A stretch of 64,000 bases of DNA from Bacillus chungangensis. GTDB taxonomy: Bacteria > Bacillota > Bacilli > Bacillales > Bacillaceae_C. The DNA is taken from assembly GCF_030812995.1 (NCBI RefSeq), contig NZ_JAUSTT010000005.1, forward strand, positions 124,001-188,000, in the 5' to 3' direction. A model generated the notes under the pieces. That model had not been told where the DNA came from. It saw only the letters and a list, made by a program, of their open reading frames with translations, and did not search any database. Made by a program: the position numbers and the translations under genes. Shown piece by piece: positions 42,525-50,354 of the stretch (positions are counted from its first letter, which is position 1; every line of letters starts with the position of its first letter).

Positions 42525-42914
42525 ATGCCGCATATTATTGTGGAATACACAGCCAACATAAAAAACGAAGCAAACATGCCGGAGCTGCTGAAAAAAATCA
42601 ATGATGTTCTTATTTCAAAAAGCGCCATTTTCCCTATTGGCGGTATCCGCTCCAGAGCGATTGAGCTTCAAGATTACCGCGTTGCAGATGGTGCAGAAGA
42701 TGATGCCTTCGTACATGTCGCCTTAAAAATTGGAGCCGGCCGCTCGGAAACCGATAAAAAAACAGCCTGTGATGAACTTTTCGATGTCATTAAAGATCAT
42801 TTTGCCGTTTTATTTACGAAACGCTACCTAGCATTATCAATGGAATTAATCGAATTTAGCGAAGCAGGCACTTATAAACAGAACAACATTCATGCTCGTT
42901 ACCGTAAAGAATAG
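42525..42914 (+). CDS. hpaF: 5-carboxymethyl-2-hydroxymuconate delta-isomerase
   Basis: 129-residue member of the tautomerase superfamily (CHMI). The family uses the N-terminal proline as catalytic base. Starting at the ATG at 42525 gives Met-Pro-His (MPHIIVEYTANI), exposing Pro1, whereas the ATG at 42519 would bury it; GGAGG spacing also favours 42525. KKINDVLISKS and a C-terminal beta-strand follow. Last gene of the hpaG-hpaF unit; a terminator follows at 42914. Confidence 0.9.
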   Translation: MPHIIVEYTANIKNEANMPELLKKINDVLISKSAIFPIGGIRSRAIELQDYRVADGAEDDAFVHVALKIGAGRSETDKKTACDELFDVIKDHFAVLFTKRYLALSMELIEFSEAGTYKQNNIHARYRKE

Positions 42915-42960
42915 ATAATAAGGGTTAGCAGAAATGATATGCTGCTAACCCTTATTATCT
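42914..42960 (+). terminator. Terminator of the hpaG-hpaF operon
   Basis: ATAATAAGGGTTAGCAG and CTGCTAACCCTTATTAT form a 17-bp perfect stem. Confidence 0.87.
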
Positions 42961-43085
42961 TATTTAAAATAAAGTTATCATGAACGAAACTGGCCCCTTA
43001 CTCGTAATATCGCAGGTTAACTTGGTTAGACTTGTTACTAAATAGAAAACCAAATTAGAGCTGCATTACGAAAGGAGCCATTAAT

Positions 43086-43468
43086 ATGAAGGATACCACA
43101 AAATACGTAGGTTTAGACGTGTCAAAGGAAAAAATTGCTGTTGCGATCGCAGATGAAGGAAGAAATGAACCAAGATATCTTGGGATGATTTCTAATACAC
43201 CAAATGCTATCAGACAGTTAGTTAAAAAACTGGGTAATCTAGATCAATTAAAATTTTGTTATGAAACAGGTCCAACGGGATATGGTATATACCGTTTGCT
43301 CGTAAGCATTGGAGTAGAATGTGCAGTCATTGCACCCTCACTTATTCCACAAAAACCAGGAGATCGAGTAAAAACAGATCGTCGAGATGCACTCCGTTTA
43401 GCACAATTATTTAGAGCCGGAGAGCTTACATCTATATACGTACCTACCAAAGAAGATGAAGCGCTTAG
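43086..43468 (+). pseudogene. IS110-family transposase, truncated
   Basis: About 128 residues of the DEDD_Tnp_IS110 domain: YVGLDVSKEKIAVAIAD, CYETGPTGYGIYRLL and TDRRDALRLAQLFR contain Asp/Glu residues of the DEDD site. The frame is cut after PTKEDEAL, where the sequence switches to the right end of the hairpin-ended repeat. The Transposase_20 half is absent. AAAGGAG precedes the ATG, so a peptide could be made, but the element is dead. Confidence 0.87.
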
Positions 43469-43469
43469 A

Positions 43470-43499
43470 GGTCTTACTGCCAGTTAGATGTGGGATAAA
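43470..43499 (+). mobile_element. Right-end fragment of the hairpin-ended element, copy F
   Basis: GTCTTACTGCCAGTTAGATG followed by TGGGATA, the terminal 30 bp shared by copies A-E, fused directly to the broken IS110 gene. 43500-43899 contains no gene I can support. Confidence 0.7.
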
Positions 43500-43899
43500 C
43501 GCACTACTAAAGAATACAATCAGACCTAAAATTAAAACGTAAATGAAGCGCCAAACGTCCCTTTTACAAAATAGGAATACAGAGAATGAATGAGTAAGAT
43601 AATGGAATAAAAGCAAAAAGCAATTTCAGCTGATTTAGCTGCATTCTTTTTTTCTGTTTCATTCATTTTTTTTAATAGTTTCATTAATTGTCATCTTTAT
43701 TCAATGATTGATTGTATTTTATACATACTAGCGATGCTAGAATAAAACAAATAAATAAACTCATCTTTTAGAAAGATTCAGCTAATGACATAGTTGAATG
43801 GATAATAGGAGATGTCCTTTCTGCTTGAGAGTGAGATTCCCTCTACGGAAAAATAAAAAGCAGTGAAAAGAACGCTTCAGCGTCCTTTCACCGCACAAC

Positions 43900-45204
43900 T
43901 CAGCCCTTCATCAAGTTCGGTAAAAAGGTTACAATTTGTGGAAAAACAGCGATTAACAGCAAGCAAAGAATCATCGCACATAGCATCGGAACAACTCCGC
44001 GGAATATCTTTTCAATAGGTACATCCTTTGCTACACCGCTTATGACATATACGCTAATACCAAGCGGCGGTGTAACCAGCCCAATGTTCATCACCATTAC
44101 CATAATGACGCCAAACCAAATGCCATCAAACCCTAACTGAATAATAAGCGGGTAGACGACGGGCAATGTCAACACATAAATGGCGATTCCCTCAAGAAAG
44201 AGACCAAGAATAAAATATGCTAATAGAATAAAAGCAAGAATCATATATGGCGACATGTTAAGATTGCCTACAAATTCAGTAACAATCACCGGAATTCTGC
44301 TCATCGCCAGAAATTTACTAAAAATATCTGCCCCCATTAAAATGAGAAAAATCATCGCAGTAAGACGAGTCGTTTCACTAAGGGCTTTTTTAAAATCTTC
44401 CCAGCTTAATCTTCTTGTTGCTGCTGAAATTATAAACGCGCCAAAAGCTCCTACCCCGCCTGCCTCTGTAGGTGTAAAAAATCCAAGATAAATTCCGCCA
44501 ATACTAAGTGCGAAAAGCAAGAAAAAAGGCCATACTTTCCCTAATGATTTAAATCTTATACTCCAAGATTTTCTCGTACTCGTTGGGGCAAGCGAAGGAT
44601 TTTTCACAACCATTAAATAAATGACCGCCATAAAAATAACCATTTGCAATATTCCTGGAATAATGCCAGCAATTAATAATTTTCCGACCGGCTCCATCGT
44701 TAATACCCCATAAAGAATCAAAATAACGCTTGGCGGAATAAGAATGCCTAATGTTCCTCCTGCCGCAACACATGATGTCGAAAGACCAGGATCATACTTG
44801 TATTTATTCATTTCAGGGAGTGCAATCCGCGCCATCGTTGCTGTCGTTGCATTTACCGATCCAGAAATGGAAGAAAAAAGAGCGCTCGTTCCAATGGTCG
44901 TTATGGCAAGCCCGCCTTTTACTTGGCCAATCCAAGAATCAACAGCACGGTATAAATCTTGGCCGAAACCGCTATAAGAAAGGAACATTCCCATCAAAAT
45001 AAAAAGTGGGATCACGCTTAATGAATACGAACTAGCTGTATTGAAAGGCGTGTTTCCCAATTGAACGAAGCCTGCATTCCAATCTCGAATCATCGCAATC
45101 CCTACTGTACCGACAATCAATAAAGAAAGGCTAACAGGAACTTTCAGAAGGAACAACACTAATAGTACAATAACGCCAATAACACCAATCATCTCTACAC
45201 TCAT
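43900..45204 (-). CDS. dctM: TRAP transporter large permease (DctM)
   Basis: 434 residues, about 12 TM helices, DctM family; GTLGILIPPSVILILYG is the typical motif. It forms the channel of a Na+-driven tripartite (TRAP) importer with DctQ, whose gene overlaps by 4 bp. Context between the hpa genes and a GntR regulator, with the shared operator upstream of the unit, suggests uptake of 4-hydroxyphenylacetate or a related aromatic acid. Substrate is inferred only. Confidence 0.9.
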   Translation of the reverse strand: MSVEMIGVIGVIVLLVLFLLKVPVSLSLLIVGTVGIAMIRDWNAGFVQLGNTPFNTASSYSLSVIPLFILMGMFLSYSGFGQDLYRAVDSWIGQVKGGLAITTIGTSALFSSISGSVNATTATMARIALPEMNKYKYDPGLSTSCVAAGGTLGILIPPSVILILYGVLTMEPVGKLLIAGIIPGILQMVIFMAVIYLMVVKNPSLAPTSTRKSWSIRFKSLGKVWPFFLLFALSIGGIYLGFFTPTEAGGVGAFGAFIISAATRRLSWEDFKKALSETTRLTAMIFLILMGADIFSKFLAMSRIPVIVTEFVGNLNMSPYMILAFILLAYFILGLFLEGIAIYVLTLPVVYPLIIQLGFDGIWFGVIMVMVMNIGLVTPPLGISVYVISGVAKDVPIEKIFRGVVPMLCAMILCLLLIAVFPQIVTFLPNLMKG

Positions 45205-45704
45205 GATTTATCCACCGCCTTTATCCAATACTTCAGACCGCTTGATAAGGCAACAAAAGCAAAGACGATTGCTGCAAAAGCTGATAAATATAAAAAAGGA
45301 TAAATCGGCAAACTCAAGTCGCTTGTAGTTGTATTTCTTCCCATCACACGGGCAGCATTGGAGAATAGCTGATTTGACATCACAATTAAGATGATGAAGA
45401 TCCCGATTTCAATTATTCCTAAAACAAGCCCCTTTACTTTAGCAGACATCTTATCGACAATAAAACCAATCGAAATATGTTCTTTATACTGATGTGTAAT
45501 CGCTAGGGAAAAAAACACGAGCAATGCTGACCCTAATTCTGTCATTTCAAATGCACCCGTTAAAGGACGATTAAAAATATTGCGCCAAATCACATCAAAA
45601 CTAATCATCAGCATGATAAAAAAAAGTAAACCATTTGACACATAGTGTAGGAATGTCGTTAGTACTTGCAGCCAATGATCAAATGTCTTTATCGTCCGTA
45701 TCAT
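45201..45704 (-). CDS. dctQ: TRAP transporter small permease (DctQ)
   Basis: 167 residues, four TM helices, DctQ family (FDVIWRNIFNRPLTGAFEMTE). The start is the ATG at 45704 with AGGGG 9 bases upstream; the ATG at 45713 touches the site. Lies 16 bp after the binding-protein gene and overlaps dctM. Confidence 0.9.
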   Translation of the reverse strand: MIRTIKTFDHWLQVLTTFLHYVSNGLLFFIMLMISFDVIWRNIFNRPLTGAFEMTELGSALLVFFSLAITHQYKEHISIGFIVDKMSAKVKGLVLGIIEIGIFIILIVMSNQLFSNAARVMGRNTTTSDLSLPIYPFLYLSAFAAIVFAFVALSSGLKYWIKAVDKS

Positions 45705-45720
45705 TCGTAACATCCCCTAT

Positions 45721-46788
45721 CTACTTCTGACTTAATTCCAATGCGCGATCATATATTTTTTGTCCTGGCAAGCCTTTATCTTCCATCTTTTTAATCCACT
45801 TTTCGATTGTCGGATTAATCAATATCTTCCATTCTTCTATATCTTGATCGCTTAATTGATATATTTTAATTCCAGACTCTTTGGCAGTTTTTATTGCTTC
45901 TTCTGCACGTTTATCAAAATTGCCGCCAGCAACTTCCCCCATTTTTTCTCCAGTAATGTCTTTCAATACTTTTTGGTTTTCTGCCCCTAAGGCATCATAG
46001 CTGTCTGTATTCATAACAGTAAAAAAAGTACTCATATAAAAATTTCCAACGGTTACATAGTCAACAACACTATGAAGACTATAATCGAGCAACGTGTGCC
46101 ACGGGCCGACTGTTCCATCCACGACGCCTTTTTCTAATGCCTCGTACGTCTCATTCATTGACATCGAGACAGGTGATGCTCCAAGTGCTGTCAACCATTC
46201 ATTTACTTCTGGGGATGGGGAGCGAATCCGCATTCCTTTCAGGTCATCAACACTTTTTACCGGCTTGCCAACCGTAAATAATTGACCTGGTTCTGATGTA
46301 TATAGCCATAATGGGACGACTTCCGCGTATTCTTGCTGCATTTCGGGAAACTCTTCATATAGCTGCCATAAAACTTTAGAACCTTGTACGCCACTATCAC
46401 TAATAAATGGAAGCTCCATTACCGATGATAAAGGAAATTGATTCGGTGTATAGCTATGTACACTAAGCCCGATATCAACGGCTCCTGCTGCAGCAGAATC
46501 AAACTGGGCAGAAGGTGCTGCCAATGACGCTCCTGGATAGGAAGTAACCTTTAGCTTTCCATCAGTTGCATCTGTCACTCGCGAAATAAATTCTTGTACA
46601 ACTACCGTTTCTTGTTCATGATTAGGCGGAAAAAAATGAGAAAAATCAAGATTAGATTTCTGCTTTGACGTTGTAGCTGCTTTTTTATTGCTTTGATCAC
46701 TGCCGTTATTGCTACAAGCTGTGAGTAGAAGCATTCCTGCCATGAACAGAATTGTGAGCATCTTTTGAGAATAATTGTTCTGTTTCAA
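45721..46788 (-). CDS. dctP: TRAP substrate-binding lipoprotein (DctP), copy 1
   Basis: 355 residues. Lipoprotein signal peptide with lipobox LLTACS, then a DctP domain: PGASLAAPSAQFDSAAAGAVDIG, GMRIRSPSPEVNEWLTALGASPV and the Arg that binds substrate carboxylates. The start is TTG at 46788 after AAGGAG. First gene of the dctPQM unit behind the operator at 46934. Closely related to the binding protein at 47020. Confidence 0.9.
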   Translation of the reverse strand: MKQNNYSQKMLTILFMAGMLLLTACSNNGSDQSNKKAATTSKQKSNLDFSHFFPPNHEQETVVVQEFISRVTDATDGKLKVTSYPGASLAAPSAQFDSAAAGAVDIGLSVHSYTPNQFPLSSVMELPFISDSGVQGSKVLWQLYEEFPEMQQEYAEVVPLWLYTSEPGQLFTVGKPVKSVDDLKGMRIRSPSPEVNEWLTALGASPVSMSMNETYEALEKGVVDGTVGPWHTLLDYSLHSVVDYVTVGNFYMSTFFTVMNTDSYDALGAENQKVLKDITGEKMGEVAGGNFDKRAEEAIKTAKESGIKIYQLSDQDIEEWKILINPTIEKWIKKMEDKGLPGQKIYDRALELSQK

Positions 46789-46933
46789 TACTTTTCAACT
46801 CCTTGATTTACCCGTATACATTTTCTTCAGTGATAGCGGCTGGCTTTTTACATTCATTTTTTTATTTATGGCTCTTTGTAACTATTTTCTGTTTTAACAC
46901 CAACTTTCCACTGTGAAAATAGTGATATAAGAT

Positions 46934-46959
46934 AATCATATATAAAAAGATATATGATT
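46934..46959. promoter_or_regulatory. Hpa-regulon operator upstream of dctPQM
   Basis: AATCATATAT, six bases, ATATATGATT: perfect dyad, 146 bp before the dctP start. Used here as the consensus. Confidence 0.75.
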
Positions 46960-47019
46960 ACAAGGTTATATTTCTGAAAATTAACAATAAATTCACTAAA
47001 CGAGACTACGTTAAATAGC

Positions 47020-48063
47020 TTACTTTTTGCTTAATTCTAAAGCACGATCATACATTTTTTGCCCTGGCAAGCCTTTATCTTCCATCTTTTTAATCCATTT
47101 TTCTATTACTGGCTCCATAAGCAAAGTCCATTCTGCCATTTCAGCTTCATCCAATTCGTATAAGCGAATCCCTTTTTCAGCAGCCGCTTTCCTTGCCTCT
47201 TCTGCACGTTTGTCAAAGTTTTCACCTGCAGCAATCGCCATTCTCTCTCCTATTATCTCCGTCATCGCATGTTGATTGTCAGCACCTAATAAGTTCCATC
47301 CTTCTTTGCTCATAACGGAAAAGAATGTACTCATATAAAAATCACCAACTGTAACATAGTTGACTACATCTTGCAAACTATGATCGAGCAGCGTATGCCA
47401 AGGGCCCAAAGTTCCATCAACAACACCCCGCTCAAGCGCTTCATACACTTCTGTCATTGACATAGAAACTGGTGTCGCTCCTAACGCTGTCAACCACTCA
47501 TTCACTTCCGGAGAAGGAGAACGTATTCTCATTCCTTTCAGATCCTCAACGCTTTTCACTTGTTTGTGAACTGTAAACAACTGCCCTGGTTCTGATGTTG
47601 CCAGCCATAATGGGACTGTTTCTGCATGTTCTTCTTGCAATTCTGGAAACTCTTCATACAGCTTCCATAACAATGTTGAACCCTCGACCCCACTTTTGCT
47701 CATAAACGGAAGCTCCATGATAGAAGTAAGAGGAAATTGATTTGGTGTATAGCTATGTACCGTTAAACCAACATCAATTGCTCCAGTTGCCACTGAATCA
47801 TAGGTTGCATCAGGGGCAGCCAATGATGCGCCTGGGTATGATGTAATATGCACTTTTCCATCTGTTGCATCTCTCACTTCTTGAATAAACTCCTGAACGA
47901 CAACGGTCTCTTGCTCATGATTCGGCGGAAAATGATGAGATAAATCAAGCTCAATCTTATGTTCTGAGTTTGTTTTCTTAACATCTTTGCCGCAAGCCGA
48001 CATAAGCAGTATTCCTAAAGCTGTCAGCAAATAGATGAAAAATCTTTTCTGCTTCTGGTTCAT
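47020..48063 (-). CDS. TRAP substrate-binding lipoprotein (DctP), copy 2
   Basis: 347 residues from the ATG at 48063 (AAAGGAG 8 bases upstream). Lipobox LLMSACG; mature part very similar to copy 1 across its length, with identical HHFPPNHEQETVVVQEF-type opening and PGQKMYDRALELSKK end. It has its own upstream operator (48247) and is not followed by permease genes on its own transcript, so it probably shares the DctQM permease of the next unit. Duplication suggests two related ligands or two affinities. Confidence 0.88.
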   Translation of the reverse strand: MNQKQKRFFIYLLTALGILLMSACGKDVKKTNSEHKIELDLSHHFPPNHEQETVVVQEFIQEVRDATDGKVHITSYPGASLAAPDATYDSVATGAIDVGLTVHSYTPNQFPLTSIMELPFMSKSGVEGSTLLWKLYEEFPELQEEHAETVPLWLATSEPGQLFTVHKQVKSVEDLKGMRIRSPSPEVNEWLTALGATPVSMSMTEVYEALERGVVDGTLGPWHTLLDHSLQDVVNYVTVGDFYMSTFFSVMSKEGWNLLGADNQHAMTEIIGERMAIAAGENFDKRAEEARKAAAEKGIRLYELDEAEMAEWTLLMEPVIEKWIKKMEDKGLPGQKMYDRALELSKK

Positions 48064-48246
48064 GAACTTCACTCCTTTAATAGGTTTCTCTGAAATTTAT
48101 GAATATGCTTACAAGCTGCTGTTTGTGTTTGACTCTAATGATCGAGGAGCACAATTCCCGAAATGAACTAAAATACGATAGCAAGCTCAGACAAAGTTGC
48201 TGTTTATCAATTTAACACCTATTATGTAAGCGATTTCTTACCGATT

Positions 48247-48270
48247 ATCATATATCAAATTATATATGAT
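48247..48270. promoter_or_regulatory. Hpa-regulon operator upstream of second DctP gene
   Basis: ATCATATAT, six bases, ATATATGAT: perfect 9-bp arms, in the 340-bp region shared with the divergent GntR gene. Confidence 0.72.
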
Positions 48271-48372
48271 TACAAGCGTTTATTCCGAAAGTTTTATTAA
48301 ATCAAATGATTTAAAATTGTTGTTATCACTGAAATATAGTGCGTTTGTTAGATTTGGCATTGATCTTGTTGA

Positions 48373-48398
48373 AATAATATATAAAATCGTATATATTT
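48373..48398. promoter_or_regulatory. Degenerate operator at the GntR gene, likely autoregulatory
   Basis: AATAATATAT, six bases, GTATATATTT: 9/10 and 7/10 arm matches, ending 7 bp before the GntR start codon. Confidence 0.45.
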
Positions 48399-48404
48399 TT
48401 AAGT

Positions 48405-49055
48405 ATGAATGAGAATAAAAAGTTAAATAAACGCCAATATGCTTATGAAGTGATACGTAAAAGAATATTAAATGGCACATATGTCCCTGGACAAAGAATC
48501 ATTATTGACCAAATTGCAAAGGAGGTTGGCTCAAGTCACATTCCGGTTAGAGAAGCTATTCACCAATTGGAATCGGATCAACTGATTGAATACAAACCGA
48601 ATTCTGGTGCTGTTGTTCGGGGGATTAATGACAAGGCTTATATGGAAATCCTTGAGGTGTTGGCATTAATAGAAGGTTATGCCACAGTTTTAAGTGCTCC
48701 TTACATAACGCGTTTAGGGATTGAAAAACTGGAGGCACTAAACAACAACATGAAAGTACTCCTAAAAAATTATGAGTTAGAACAAATAGGAGAGTTAAAT
48801 AGAGATTTTCATTTTACGATTTACACTTTTTGTCCAAATCAGCTGCTCATTCAAAACATTACGCAAATGTGGGACCGAATGGACGCTGTAAGAAGGACAG
48901 GCTTCACCTTTTTTCCACAACGTACGCCTAAATCCATTGATGAGCACGATACGATTATCAATATGTTAAAACAGAAAACAGACATGGAGGAATTAGAAAG
49001 TTTCGCACGTATGCATAAACTCAATACATTAAAAGCTTTTAAAGAAAGAAACTAG
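48405..49055 (+). CDS. GntR-family (FadR/FCD subfamily) regulator, probable hpa/TRAP regulator
   Basis: 216 residues: winged-helix GntR domain (about 8-75; GQRIIIDQIAKEVG and IPVREAIHQLESDQLI) and an all-helical FCD effector domain (about 85-210) with the usual metal/ligand His/Asp residues. Effectors are typically carboxylic acids. The ATG at 48405 has no clear Shine-Dalgarno site, so expression may be low. It is divergent from the second DctP gene and is the only pathway-type regulator in the hpa island. Dyads with 6-bp spacing in front of five units are its probable sites. Confidence 0.85.
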   Translation: MNENKKLNKRQYAYEVIRKRILNGTYVPGQRIIIDQIAKEVGSSHIPVREAIHQLESDQLIEYKPNSGAVVRGINDKAYMEILEVLALIEGYATVLSAPYITRLGIEKLEALNNNMKVLLKNYELEQIGELNRDFHFTIYTFCPNQLLIQNITQMWDRMDAVRRTGFTFFPQRTPKSIDEHDTIINMLKQKTDMEELESFARMHKLNTLKAFKERN

Positions 49056-49088
49056 CTTTAAAACATTTATTTTTGCAAATAAACGTAT

Positions 49089-49130
49089 AAAAGGGTCATG
49101 CTGATTGATAGATGCATGACCCTTTATTTT
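49089..49130 (+). terminator. Terminator of the GntR gene
   Basis: AAAGGGTCATGC and GCATGACCCTTT stem followed by ATTTTTTTC. Confidence 0.87.
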
Positions 49131-49197
49131 TTTCAATCATATCCGTCCAGAAGCGGTTATGGCTAAAGACGAACCTGTGCGACAACTTCAGTTAGCG

Positions 49198-50010
49198 TTA
49201 GTTTAGCCAATGGGCTGGAGTTTTTAAATAGCTTGGGATTATCGTATTGACACTCCCATTAGCTGCGTTTACCTGAGATTGTGTTAAAAAGAGACAATCT
49301 GCAAGGTTTGCATTGCTTAGGTCGGCATCTCTCAAGTCGGCACCAATAAAATCCACTTTTCTTAAATCAGCATGCCTCAAATCAGCTGCAATTAATAGTG
49401 CACCTCTAAAATTGGCACCTTTAAAATCAGCACCTTTTAAATTTGCTCCTAAGTAATCCATTCTTATCTTTAATTTTTTCTTTTTATTTTTTTTAACCAC
49501 ATCTTTGCGATACACTTCACTTGTTTTCACTAGTAAATCATTAACAATTCTTCTATGTGAGGGTATATCCAACTTTAAAATTTCTTTGGGTGCTTTTTTC
49601 GTTAGGTTTAGCGTTTCATCGTAGACTTTTTGCAAGCTCGATTGAAATGAGTTTGTTTCATTCAAACCCAAAGCTTGACTGAGATACCAGAGCATTTCAT
49701 GCAGTTGTTGAACGAGAGGAAATACTGCAAACATTTCTCTGGCATGTTCAGAGTTATTTTGCCAATCATTGCCGTTATAAATAAACTGTGACACATGTTG
49801 CCCAGCTCCAAAACACTCATAAGAAACACAACCACGAAAACCTTTTTCTCTCAATTGTTCATGTATATTGCAGCGATTATTGGAACATAAGTGTTGGCAA
49901 GGTTTCCCACCGTCTTTATTGAATGGAAAATCTGCTGATTTAGCATAAGGCAATGCTACACAGCACAACCCGAAGCAATTCTTACAATCCGATTTTAAAG
50001 AATCAATCAT
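49198..50010 (-). CDS. Pentapeptide-repeat protein with Cys-rich N-terminal domain
   Basis: 270 residues. The first 70 residues hold nine Cys (CKNCFGLCC, then HLCSNNRCNIH and GCVSYECFGAG), a pattern suggesting a bound metal or Fe-S cluster as in CxxC-rich YkgJ-like proteins. A helical middle follows, then a lysine-rich patch (KKNKKKKLKIR). The C-terminus has about nine A(D/N)LxX pentapeptides (about 200-245), forming a right-handed beta-helix. Pentapeptide proteins often mimic DNA or bind gyrase, but function here is unknown. The start is the ATG at 50010. No operon partner. Confidence 0.82.
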   Translation of the reverse strand: MIDSLKSDCKNCFGLCCVALPYAKSADFPFNKDGGKPCQHLCSNNRCNIHEQLREKGFRGCVSYECFGAGQHVSQFIYNGNDWQNNSEHAREMFAVFPLVQQLHEMLWYLSQALGLNETNSFQSSLQKVYDETLNLTKKAPKEILKLDIPSHRRIVNDLLVKTSEVYRKDVVKKNKKKKLKIRMDYLGANLKGADFKGANFRGALLIAADLRHADLRKVDFIGADLRDADLSNANLADCLFLTQSQVNAANGSVNTIIPSYLKTPAHWLN

Positions 50011-50297
50011 GATCAAGCACTTCCCGTATTTTACTTAGAGTTTTTTTAAGTATAAATGAAAAAAATATTGTTTAATAGTTCTATTTTTATCGTTTGACCA
50101 TATTAACAGGAGACTAAATTTACTAGTCGTACTATTTATAGCACCATACACTTACCTCAAAAACGATTTTTTGTGAGATTTATTAAACAATATTATTTTT
50201 TGCTTTTTTATAGGCAAGGATGTCTAAAAAATGCTTAAATACCATTTGATATAGTTAAGGAAGATAAGATCAATGACCATATAAGCGTCTGTTATAC

Positions 50298-50331
50298 AAA
50301 AAACCCTGCCAAAATCATGGCAGGGTTTTTT
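50298..50331 (-). terminator. Terminator of the five-gene catabolic operon
   Basis: AAAAACCCTGCCA/TGGCAGGGTTTTT stem with flanking A and T runs, 24 bp past the dehydrogenase stop. 50011-50297 shows no gene. Confidence 0.87.
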
Positions 50332-50354
50332 ACATCTATCGCTGTTCATCATCT

